Shown here in pieces: positions 34,649 through 44,215 of a stretch of DNA of 64,000 nt. The stretch covers positions 445,164,895-445,228,894 of the forward strand of contig NC_077227.1 in NCBI RefSeq assembly GCF_027887165.1, read 5' to 3'. The notes beneath the pieces are model-generated. The model was not told where the DNA came from. It worked only from the letters and a program-made list of their open reading frames with translations, and did no database searches. Each line of letters begins with the position of its first letter. Position 1 is the first letter of the stretch. Origin of the DNA: Monodelphis domestica. Its lineage: Eukaryota; Chordata; Mammalia; Didelphimorphia; Didelphidae. The position numbers were made by a program, and so were the translations under genes.

Positions 34649-34744
34649 GGCTAGATGCCCTCTGACATTCCTTCTAGCTCTTACCTTGTATGGATATAAT
34701 TAGGTTAAATAATCACAAACCAAAAAGAGGGACTGGTTTGAGTA

Positions 34745-34940
34745 ACATAGCTCACATTTCTATAGTACTTTTCTCACAGCTTTGAATTAGAGATAGTATA
34801 AATATTATACCTTTTTTATATATATGAAGAAGCCAAGTCACAATAGTTTGTCACAGTCATTTGGATAACAACTAGCATAGCCAGGATTCAAAGCTAAGTC
34901 TCCTGAATGTCTAATATTCTTTGTACTACAATATTCTGCC
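34745..34940 (-). mobile_element. MIR CORE-SINE fragment
   Basis: 'CATAGCTCACATTTCTATAG', 'TACTTTTCTCACAGCTTTGA' and 'GCCAGGATTCAAAGCTAAGT' follow a reversed MIR. Confidence 0.6.
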
Positions 34941-35574
34941 AGAAGATAAGTTAATATGGGTGAAAAGGAAGGCCTTTGGCTTTCAGTCATTGAAAATGCC
35001 CCCTTTCCAAGCAAGTACCCCATCATATATTGTTGGATACATATTCCTCAATTGTTAATCATCTTTCTCCAGGCAGACATCATACTTCTCTCACACATCT
35101 ATTAATTTTTATTCATTTGGCATGTCTGATTTTGCATTATAGTTATCCCTGAATATATAATCTACTCATTAGACTTACACCTTAATGAAGGTAAATCCTT
35201 ATCCCCTAAATTCTCATCACTTATAGTAAGCCTTTCTTACTTGAAAATATCAAGGAACTCATATAATTGGCATGTATACCCCCCTCCACCAAAGTAGATC
35301 ACAATCCTTATGAACAATGGATTAATGGTAATTAATCAATGGTAATAAATCAATGATAACAGAATTTCTATAGCCAAAACTTATCAACCTATAGTCAACC
35401 CACTGATAGGCCTTTCTTGAATAGAAATAGGCTGAAACCTTTGGAGAGCCTGTCACTGAAGCTCTTCCAGCTTTCTGGCACTGCTGGATCTCATGTTCTA
35501 TTGGCATAAACTTTTGAGAACTCAAGGTCCCTACCACACCATGATAAGGCATCAGGGCAGAGTTTTAGTAAAGG
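34941..35574. other. No recognised feature
   Basis: About 630 AT-rich bases. A small direct repeat, GGTAATTAATCAAT / GGTAATAAATCAAT, lies near 35,328-35,355. Confidence 0.35.
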
Positions 35575-35624
35575 AGAACTCTACACAAAGTAGATGCTTA
35601 ATAAATATTGGTTAAATTAAAATT
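35575..35624 (+). mobile_element. L2/MIR-type terminal fragment
   Basis: 'ACACAAAGTAGATGCTTAAT' then AAATATTGGTTAAATT is the extreme 3' end shared by L2 and related SINEs. Confidence 0.5.
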
Positions 35625-35819
35625 AACAAATAACCTAATATTGAGAAGTGAAATGGAACAAGACATCAAGGAAATCACAGAGGAAAAAATCCAGTCAGAT
35701 GGATTTACAAGTGAATTCTTCCAAACTTAAAAAAAATTAATTCCAATATTACATGAACCATTTGCAAAAAGAGGAGGAAAAATAAATCCTTCCAAACTCT
35801 GTGATGCAGCTATGAGCTT
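35625..35819 (+). mobile_element. L1 ORF2 segment, left part split by an ERV
   Basis: 'GAGGAAAAAATCCAGTCAGA' and 'TGGATTTACAAGTGAATTCT' then 'AATTCCAATATTACATGAAC' match L1 ORF2 upstream of the reverse-transcriptase core ([15 protein letters not shown] region). It is interrupted at AGCTT and resumes at 42,012. Confidence 0.88.
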
Positions 35820-36134
35820 TGTAGGATTTAAATTAATATCCAACACTCCGAGAATTATATTTTATAGAGTTTATTAATAATCTACTTGAAGTAGATAGAG
35901 TAAAAAGGAAATAGAAGTAAAAAAAAAAACCTAATTATCTAACAAAATTAAGACCACATGAGCAATAGTCTCCTGAATCTCACCTCACACCACTTCCACC
36001 AAACCAATCAGATCAAGAAAGAGCAAGAGGCAGGGCTATACACAATTTATAACCTCCCTAGTCAGCATGTAATGTGAGAAGGAGAGTGGGATGCTGGGAA
36101 TTGTCGTTTTTAGGGTAATAGATTCTAATTACAT
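35820..36134 (-). repeat. 3' LTR of the ERV
   Basis: About 315 bp. Carries 'GAGTTTATTAATAATC', whose reverse complement supplies an AATAAA polyadenylation signal. Collinear with the right-hand LTR along its whole length. Confidence 0.88.
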
Positions 36135-36754
36135 AATTCCCCCTGTGATGAAAAATGAGCATGTAGAAATCTCTCAGATTTACATGCCTAGTTTCCCCTT
36201 GGAATCAGTACACATAGCCAACTTATATCTCTAAAAGATCTATAACTAGAGGTACATATAATATTGCACTTTCTAAGGGCAAATTACAATAATTTGGGGA
36301 TAAGAGGGAAATAAAAAAGAAAGAGAACAAAACCAATGATTGCTAGGCTCATTGACAAAAAGTCAATTGGGGCACTCTCCTTTTCATAAGAGTGTACATT
36401 CAAATAAATGTGTTCAACCCCCCATAGTTCAATTTTACTACATCCCAAAATTCATTCTGGATCCTTTGGTGCAGTGTGAGGTTTCTGCAGGCATCCCCAT
36501 GGCACCTTCTCCAAACCTTTCAGGGAGGTAGCAAGTTTCTTATCCTAATTTACTCTCAAATTAGAAAAAATTTTATAAAACTAGAATTTTATGACAATTA
36601 TACAATCCACCCTGAAGAGGGTATTGACAAACACACAGATCATGCTGAGTTATGAGGTATGTGAATAAATTATAAAAGGAAGTCAAAATCATAAAGAAAA
36701 TCAAATGGAAGAAAAGAAAAAAATCAAAATTAAATAGTATATAAAAATTCTGAG

Positions 36755-36952
36755 GGGGGCAGCTGGATAGCTCAGTGGATTGAGAGCCAGGCCTAGAGAT
36801 GGGAGGTCCTAGGTTCAAATCTGGACTCAGACACTTCTCAGCTGTGTGACCCTGGGCAAATCACTTGACCCCCATTGCCTAGCCCTTACCACACTTCTGC
36901 CTTGGAGCCAATACACAGTATTGACTCCAAGATGGAAGGTAAGGGTTTAAAA
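36755..36952 (+). mobile_element. A-tailed marsupial SINE inside the ERV, with 12-bp duplications
   Basis: Almost complete: 'GGGGGCAGCTGGATAGCTCA', 'TTGAGAGCCAGGCCTAGAGA', 'CCATTGCCTAGCCCTTACCA', 'CAGTATTGACTCCAAGATGG', AAGGTAAGGGTTTAA. Exact flanking duplications AAAAATTCTGAG lie at 36,743-36,754 and 36,953-36,964. This is one of the least diverged SINEs here and is younger than the ERV. Confidence 0.95.
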
Positions 36953-38180
36953 AAAAATTCTGAGTAAGCAAGAATAAGCCCATAACAGGTCCTAGAATCA
37001 GGGCCTAATAAAGTGATTTAAGTCCCACAAACGTGTAGGACAATTACAGCAATATGCACTTACCAATCAGAAGCCAGGACTACAGAAAATTGCCACATTT
37101 ATGAGAGACAGAAAAAGGACTAGATTTTTGCAGTAAATGGAAAATATCGTTCCCTGGTCTGATTTTACCTTCACAAGGTTATGGTGAGCCAGAATTATAG
37201 CTAAGTAGAGGTACTTTGTCTGAAACTGGCAGAGGGAAATCCTGCATCTGATGTTGTCAAACAGCTGTTTCCTCAAACCCAAAAAAAGTCCTCTGTCTTG
37301 GTGCAGATTCTCATCAATCCCATTGGAATTGGTTGGTCTCCTTTGACCTTGTGCTTCTTGACACTGTATAATGGCTCTTTTGTGGTCCCTTCTCCTGGAA
37401 TCAGACATAATCATTAATCAAAGTCCCATAATATTTAACAATCAATGGCCAGTTTCCATAGTCTAAAGCTTTTGGGTATGCATTAATATTAGAGCTAATG
37501 GATATTGTAAATAGTGAAAAATCAAAAAACCACTAATACTGGCAAAGTGCTTCAAGAACAAAAAATGAGACAAAAAAGAAAACTCAAATACTCTATTGTA
37601 CATACAAGTGAAAACAATAATTTTTTGTTAAAAATCAAAAGCATATAGTTCACAATCAGTGACACACTGTGTTTATCCAGGAGAGGTGCAATACATTTCT
37701 TACCCCAAAATAAGATCTATTTCCTTTTTAACTTGGCCATGATCTACAGTGTGAGTGAAAATTATTTTCACTAAGTAACAGCTTTATAAAACAATAGTAT
37801 AACAGATAATGCACATTAAAATAAGTACCAAAATCCCCAAATCACAAGAGTCCATTTAATGACAGTAGAAAACAAACCCACTATTATACAGGATTCACAT
37901 GAGTTGCTGTATGACAAAAAAAAAAAAAACTTTGAAGCTCATGGATATTTGTCACAGGATCTCTAGATCTAATCAATCTTTCAACCTTGGCTGAGATATT
38001 TTAACAAAGTCTGTTACTGCCATCATTCCAAAATGTGACTGAGGAGTCCAGAAAAACAACAACAAATTCTGTACTCCTTATGAAAATCTTTTGAGTCTAA
38101 AATGTCACCAAGATTCTAGATCATTTTGGTGGAAGTGTAGAGTACGCTGAAGATTTACAAATATTTTTTTTAATCTAGTG

Positions 38181-38290
38181 GTTACAAAGCCCCCTGGGAA
38201 AACCTTCCTACCTCCCGGATGAGATTATAACCCATTAGGTAACCAGGCCCCTTGGGAAATCATCCCTCCTTTGATATGAGACTGTAACAG
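38181..38290. repeat. Diverged tandem duplication, period about 57 bp
   Basis: 'CCCCTGGGAAAACCTTCCTA' at 38,191 and 'CCCCTTGGGAAATCATCCCT' at 38,248 begin two units, each ending GAGATTATAAC / GAGACTGTAAC. It lies in the ERV interior. Confidence 0.7.
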
Positions 38291-39572
38291 CTGTATAAGG
38301 TATGTCTTTATATGTTCCATCTATTGCAATGTGGAGTAGAGGATTACAATAGTGAAAAATCACTTCTGATGTCTCATCCATTACATTTTTGTAAATGAGG
38401 AGGTGGGGAATACAATAGTGCCATTGCATTTTACTTCAACTACTAAATGGACATTTACCTTTTGTTACAAACAACTCAAAGGCAAGCAAATGATCAGTCA
38501 GAGGTAGTGGCGCTCCTAGATATCTAAAAAAATCACTTATGAAAACCCCTTAAAATCAATTTAAAATTTTAGGTCATTAAATTCTCCAAAGGTTGTATAC
38601 AGATTGCAACCAATTTGTTGGAGTCCATCCATCATCATCTATGTGACAATTAACAAAAACAAAAAGGAACAAAATGCTGTTTAGACAACATGTGATCTCA
38701 GTGGATCTGGTGACAAACCCAGCATCCATAAGGACCTATGATTTTGCCACTGAAAAGGTTTGTCCAAGTAGACCATGGGCTTTTACAATGGTATTTTCTC
38801 TGGGCTAGTCTTAGGGGGAGGTACAAATAGAGACAATGTAAGAGCACAAATAGCTAATGGCCAAAACACAGTAGCAGAAAATGACACAGTATAACAGAAT
38901 ATATTAGATTAGATCAATATGTGAACTTAAAAAACAAAATTAAATCATAAAACAATCAGAAATACAATATATGTGACAGGATACAGGCACTGAATTCAAC
39001 AGTCCTTTTCTCCAAATTTATTTACAAAATGTAGAAAGAGTAATGTAAGAAAACCAGAAAGAGGATAGAGTAAGATATCTAGCTTAAACACTAAGTAATT
39101 TACTCCCAGCCCAAGGCAGGGAGAGTTAGACCTTAGGCTTACTGAGGACCTAGGGAAATCTCTCGCAAGAAGTAAGTCTCTACTGATGTTAGTTGTTTGT
39201 TTTTTTCTTTGTTTGTTTTCAGAAAATCCAGCAGGTAAGAGTCAGCTTTTCACTCACCACGTGTCAGTTCAAAGGAAGAGATTTTAGAACAGCCTCACCA
39301 GGAAACAGGGTCTCAGGGTCCAGTCAGCACATTCTTCACCAGCCTCCATTTCAAAGAATGAATGACTGCCAGTAGAACTCATTCAGGAATTTGTAACTCC
39401 CTTTTAAAGACACTTTCTCTTGTGTCACTTCCTGTGCTTCCCCTAATTCTACCTCTACAAATCACAGTTGAAGTCCTGCTTTAGGACTGCCCAGTAGGCA
39501 GTCAGTCAATTCTGATTCATCATCCTCTATCACACACTTGGGTCACAGACCTCCCACTTAATGATTAAATGG

Positions 39573-39674
39573 GATGTTTACACTTTTGGTGATTAGATGT
39601 AAAAATAGGCAGATCTCCATACTCAACTTTTAAGTAGGGTGTTTACACTTTCGGCAATTAAATCTAAAAAATAG
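39573..39674. repeat. Diverged tandem duplication, period about 65 bp
   Basis: 'GATGTTTACACTTTTGGTGA' at 39,573 and 'GGTGTTTACACTTTCGGCAA' at 39,638, each followed by (A/T)TTA(G/A)AT(G/C)TAAAAA.TAG. It lies in the ERV interior. Confidence 0.75.
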
Positions 39675-39776
39675 AGTTACAATTTTATTATGAATTATGA
39701 AATCAGGGGAGAGTTAATTTTAATCTTCACAAATTCCAATAGCTGTGTTATAGAGACTTCTTTACTATTTGGAGGG

Positions 39777-40439
39777 TGTTATAAGGAAATGAGCGGGAGG
39801 CAGGAGCCGCTGAATAGGCAGAAGCAGGAAGGTTCTGGAATTCTGAAGAAGTGACAGGGATAATCTTCTTCTAACAGACAGTTAAGCTGGAGGTTGAGTT
39901 TTGTCTAGTCTCCTAAGGTGGACCTGGTGGACTAACTATTCTCTCTCCTGTGACTTTCCTTGTGATCCATCTTACCAACTACCTTTCTTACCATCTTACC
40001 AACTACCTGTATATCATGTTGATGCTGACTGAGAGATATTTCTACAGAGCTGCTTGAGACATCTAAAGCTATCTGTCAGTAAGACCTTTCCTTTGAACCC
40101 TGTTCCTGCCTACCTTCTAACCTTATTACCTCTATCACTATCTAAGTGGGGATTTGGGTTAGTGAAGTGTATTTTATTATAGGAACTGGGACTTTTAGGT
40201 AGAGAGGTAACTGACAGTGAAGATACCATATTTCTGAAGCTACCAGCTAGATTTGGTGGGAGGTTTATTTATATTCTTTAGTTTAGATATCCCAAACCCC
40301 TTTTCATCTTTCCCTTATTTATTAAACCCAAGCTGTCTTGTGATTATATATTGTCTGGGTTTGACTCTGACTTCCCTGGGCTAATCTACCCTTTCCAAAC
40401 CAGATTACTGACCCTAAAATACCATCCCCTGAACCTACA
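39777..40439 (+). mobile_element. Possible second LTR nested in the ERV (fossil)
   Basis: A 663-bp stretch bounded by TGTTATAAGG and ACCTACA, in the opposite orientation to the host ERV. It has an LTR-like layout with 'CTTATTTATTAAACCCAAGC' as polyadenylation-type signal followed by a TG-rich segment. A short 24-bp-period repeat of CCATCTTACCAACTACCT lies at 39,967-40,008. No target duplication is visible, so the call is tentative; it may be part of the ERV interior. Confidence 0.4.
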
Positions 40440-41204
40440 ATTATCCCAAATAGTTATATAAGTGGAAAAATAGTTATATCAAGGGGAACAAACTGAAACA
40501 GTTAGCAATGGAGTCTGAAAAGCTAAATATTCACCTCCAGACTCTTTAAGGTTCCTTGCCCTCTCAAGTATCATCATCCATTTAGATTCCTTTGGTCTCA
40601 CCCCTGGGGTTCCCCTTACCTGCATTGGGCATAATGTGGACAAACCCCATATTGGAAGTGTTACAGAGGTTGGGCAAGCCAAAATGGCAAGAGGGTACTC
40701 CCCCCTGAATCTCTGGATTACTGAAGCTAATCGCAAGGACAAGGGCACCCAGGAACACTAGTAAGAAAAGACACCCCAAAACTTTGAGCTGTGCAAGCTC
40801 TGTAATACTCTCCCAGAATGGGAGTTGTTTGAGATAAGTAGGAAACTGGGCCATCCTTGCAATTCTACTTATTAAATTGGTTGCATATCTACTTCCTGTC
40901 TGTAGGTAGTACTAACCTAGTTATGGGCTAGCTAGGAATAAAAACTTCACAAGGCTAGTAGATAGTGACATGCCCTAGTCAGCCTTTGTATAGAGGGCTG
41001 CCAAAAGGCTTTAGCCCAAGGCTAAGTTAGTGAGGAAAAACAAAAACTTTCTATGTTAGGCACAATAGAGGTAAAACAAAATAAAACAAAACAAAACAAA
41101 CAAACAAAACTCCTCAGAACACCTTAGCTGAGCTGGTCTAGGAGAGCAAAAGGGTATTTGAGTATAGAATACAGGCTGCACCTGATGTTTGGGTCAGGAA
41201 AACA

Positions 41205-41298
41205 GAGCCTAATTTTTAAAAATCTGGCTTCAGATTTTAACCCAGGACTTCCTGTCTCTGGGACTGGCTCTCAATCCACTGAGCCACCTAACTGCCCC
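41205..41298 (-). mobile_element. A-tailed SINE fragment
   Basis: 'AACCCAGGACTTCCTGTCTC' with 'CTCTCAATCCACTGAGCCAC' and CTAACTGCCCC is the reversed head of the SINE class seen at 36,755. Its 3' half is missing or unrecognisable. Confidence 0.72.
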
Positions 41299-41687
41299 TA
41301 TGCTGTGCTGGGTTTTAGGGTCTAGAGGGTGGCACAGGAGACCTCCGTGTGGGTTAAACCCTCAGTTTTCAACCTCTCAGGGAGGAGTGTGAAAACCCCC
41401 AGGGTCGGTTTAAAATCAACCTTGGAGGTAAATAGGGTAGACAGTGTCTATGCTGCATTGTTAGGCTGTTGTTAGTCTAAAAGGTTCTCTTAGCCCTAAG
41501 TTACTACACACTTAAGACCCACATGGGCAGGGGAATTAAGAGGGTGGAAGCCTCTTCTCAGGTAAAAACCTTTAGGAGGTCGATTGTTGCCTAAAAGAAA
41601 CACCTGAGCTTCCAAGGCACTCAGCTATGGCAATGAAGGGAAACGGGTTTGTACCAGCCAGAAAATTAAGGAATTAAGGGTTCTAAA

Positions 41688-41705
41688 CCCCACTTCTGGT
41701 CACCA
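41688..41705 (-). other. tRNA-Leu-like primer-binding site of the ERV (fossil)
   Basis: The + strand CCCCACTTCTGGTCACCA ends in CCA and resembles the acceptor end of vertebrate tRNA-Leu. It stands four bases from the 5' LTR edge, the expected place. Confidence 0.7.
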
Positions 41706-41709
41706 TAAA

Positions 41710-42011
41710 TGTAGCATTAAAATTAATACCCAACACTCCAAGAATTATATTTTATAGAGTTTATTAATAATCACTTGAAGTAGAAGGAATAAAAAGGAAA
41801 TGGAAGTTAAAAAAAACCTAATTATCTAACAAAATTAAGACCATGTGAGCAATAGTCTCCTAATGACATCTCCACCAAACTGATCAGATCAAGAGAGAGC
41901 CAGAGGCAGAGCTACACAACATTTATGACCTCCCTACATCAGCACATAACGTGAGAAGGAGAGTGGGATGCTGGAAGCCGTAGTTTTTAGGGTAACAGAT
42001 TCTAATTATAT
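41710..42011 (-). repeat. 5' LTR of the ERV
   Basis: About 302 bp, TGTAGCATTAAAATTAATAC to CTAATTATAT on the + strand. It shares with the left LTR the blocks 'CTAATTATCTAACAAAATTA', GAGCAATAGTCTCCT and 'GAGAAGGAGAGTGGGATGCT'. Confidence 0.88.
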
Positions 42012-42267
42012 AGCTTGTACCTAAAACAGGAAAAAACAAAGTAGAAAAAGAAAACTGTAGAACAGCATTCCTAATTAATATTAATGCAACTATATTAAAT
42101 GAAAGGATATCCCCCAAATAAAAGGATACATGTAATAATATTTTTTAAAGTTTATGCGTTATGACCAGTTTATATTTTTACCAGGAATACAGACCTGGTT
42201 TAATATAAGAAAATGAATATATTGTTAAAAATATTTTTAAACCATATTATATCAACAGTTGCTGAAA

Positions 42268-42428
42268 AGTTTCTTTTTAACTTTTACAGTCCTTAGAATC
42301 AGTACTGTATATTGGTTTCAAGGCAGAAGAAAGTAAGGGCTAGGTGATAGGAGTTAATGACTTGCCTAGGGTCATACAGCTAGGAAGTATCTGAAGTCAA
42401 ATTTGAACCCAGGATTTCTTGTCTCTGG
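42268..42428 (-). mobile_element. A-tailed marsupial SINE
   Basis: 'CTTAGAATCAGTACTGTATA', 'TAGGGTCATACAGCTAGGAA' and 'AACCCAGGATTTCTTGTCTC' are the reversed SINE of the 36,755 class, lacking its first ~40 bases. Confidence 0.85.
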
Positions 42429-43189
42429 AAAAGCTTTTGAAAAAATCCAGTGTTCCTATTAAAAACATTAGAGAGTATAAGAATAAATTTGACCTTTCCT
42501 TAATATGTGGTAAGTTGTATCTCTCTAAAAACAAGTTGTGATTATAAATAACAGAGGCCTTTTAATAACATTAAAAGACCCATTATCACCACTATTATTT
42601 AATGTAATGCTATAAATGTTAGTTGTGGGAATATAAGTAGAATAAATTGAGAGAATAAACATAAGTGAAGAAAAAAAAAACAAAGCTATTACTACTGCAG
42701 AAAATATGAGATTGTATCTCAAGAATCAAAAAAAGCAACTAAAAATTAATCAAAATAATTAACACTTAAGCAAAGTCACAAGATATCAAGTCAATACACA
42801 TAAATGGTCACCAATTCTTTATATTACCAACAAAACCCAAAAGAAAGAGATAGAAAGAGAAACTACATATAATATATAAAATATTGAAGAGTCCATCCAC
42901 TAAAACACACTCAATAACTGTATGTGTACAAATTCTAACTATTCTTACAGAAAGCCTTAACTGGAGAAATATTAATTGTTCATTGGTAGGTTGTATGTCT
43001 ATAATAAATATGATGATACTACCTAAATCAATTTGCTTATTGAATACCATACCAAACTACCAAAAGCATTATTTTACAAATTAGAAAAATATTAATGAAA
43101 TCCACATAGCAGAATAAGAGTCAAAAATCTCTAGCAAAATACTATAATGAATAAAGGGAGGTATCAACACAAACTGGAAAAGAATATTG

Positions 43190-43340
43190 GGCTTAAAAAG
43201 TCAAAGGATCCTGGTTTAAATCCTGCCTCGAGCAAATTCCTTCTCTTTTCTAGGCCTCGGTATCATCCCCTGTAAAACAAGCAGGTCAAACTAGAGGATC
43301 TATAAATTCCCTTCCAAATATGACAGTCTGTGATTTTGTT
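43190..43340 (+). mobile_element. MIR-like SINE fragment
   Basis: 'AGGATCCTGGTTTAAATCCT', 'CTTTTCTAGGCCTCGGTATC' and 'AACTAGAGGATCTATAAATT' fit the middle and tail of a forward SINE, inserted in L1 sequence. Confidence 0.6.
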
Positions 43341-43740
43341 TAAAGGGGAAAGGATTCATTACAAAAAGGTAAGAAGGAAAGGTGCCTACTAATTCTAGAT
43401 CTCAGTCTATACTACAAAGCATCAATCATCAAACTATTTAATACTGCTTAAAAAATCAAACTAATTAGGTACATGACATTCAGAAGCACAGAAACACAGT
43501 AGCATAGTGTTCAGTAAACCCAAAGATCCAAATTCCTGATCTAAGGATTGAACAAAAACTGCTGGGAAAAACTGGAAAGCAGATTGGCAGAAATTAGGCA
43601 GAGACCAACATCTCATACCATTTTCCAACATGAGTTCCAAATAAATACATGACTTAGACATAAAAAATAGATTAAGAGAGTAAAAGAATATATCCTTCAG
43701 ACCTATTTATGGGAAAGAGTTCGTAGAAAAGAATGAATAG

Positions 43741-43999
43741 TGAGTCAATCATTTTTCTTAATGTGCAAAAAAGAACAGAAAGCCTGAAAGCATCATAAAC
43801 AAATAGCATAGCTTTGAAAGTTACATGTTAAATTTATTATATACCTAAAGGTACATAAAAGTAAGCTCTACATAATATTCATTTGCAATTTCACATTAGT
43901 CTTTTTTCTTCTATATGGAAATGTCACTTTTTTTTTTAATTTGGAGCTTCTATAGTTGTAAAGTTCAAAATAAAAATAATAAAATTCTAAAAAAAAAAA
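43741..43999 (+). other. Unassigned A-tailed sequence
   Basis: Ends in AATAAAAATAATAAAATTCT and an A11 run (43,989-43,999), the look of a reverse-transcribed 3' end. The body ('GTAAGCTCTACATAATATTC', 'ATATGGAAATGTCAC') is not recognised as L1 3' UTR. Confidence 0.4.
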
Positions 44000-44084
44000 T
44001 GCTGGTACACAGGTGCCTCCACTGATGTTGTCTCACAGGTGCAACCAACTCCTTTAATAGATCCCTTCCCTTTAAACAAAATCA

Positions 44085-44215
44085 TAGACTATGAGATTTG
44101 GTGCTTAATCTGCCCATTTTATAGAGGAGGGGAGAAAAGAGAAGGGGTTTGCTTAAGGTAGGACTGAACCAGGAACCTCTGACTTTGAGCCAAATATTCC
44201 TTTCCCTTCTACTTT
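44085..44215 (-). mobile_element. MIR-like SINE fragment
   Basis: 'CTGCCCATTTTATAGAGGAG', 'GGTTTGCTTAAGGTAGGACT' and GAACCAGGAACCTCTGAC resemble a reversed SINE core, worn. Confidence 0.55.

Larger units (their letters stand above)
33825..34700 (+). mobile_element. MIR-like SINE split by a hAT element
   Basis: Left part: 'CTGCCACAAACTAGCTATTT', 'CTTAACTTTTCTGGGACTTA', GAGAAGTTGGACTATAT. Right part: CTAGATGCCCTCTGACATTC, CTTCTAGCTCTTACC. The two parts join into the SINE tail 'ggttggactagatgacctct' when 33,950-34,648 is removed. Confidence 0.8.
35820..42011 (-). mobile_element. Endogenous retrovirus-like element with paired LTRs (fossil)
   Basis: About 6.19 kb in reverse orientation. LTRs lie at 35,820-36,134 (3') and 41,710-42,011 (5'), flanked by 5-bp duplications AGCTT at 35,815-35,819 and 42,012-42,016. 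Next to the 5' LTR, CCCCACTTCTGGTCACCA (41,688-41,705) resembles the 3' end of tRNA-Leu, so the primer site is Leu-type, as in ERVL-like elements. A purine run beside the 3' LTR (reverse strand CAGGGGGAATTA) fits a polypurine tract. No gag, pol or env is recognised, so it is broken or non-autonomous. By eye the LTRs differ at about one base in ten, suggesting tens of millions of years. Confidence 0.85.
42012..43740 (+). mobile_element. L1 ORF2 segment, right part split by an ERV
   Basis: Continues the L1 of 35,625: 'GTACCTAAAACAGGAAAAAA' matches L1 'gatacctaaaccaggtaaacc', followed by reverse-transcriptase and C-terminal sequence such as 'ACAAACTGCTGGGAAAAACT'-like 'AAAAACTGCTGGGAAAAACT' and GAGACCAACATCTCATACC. 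The reverse-strand SINE at 42,268 and a MIR-like piece at 43,190 are inserted in it. It stops near 43,740 without a recognised L1 3' UTR. Confidence 0.8.

Noticed and set aside
40479-40854. Two overlapping reverse frames in the ERV interior, one with a hydrophobic stretch
   Set aside because: Considered as retroviral remnants, but no gag, pol or env signature is recognisable, so no gene is claimed.
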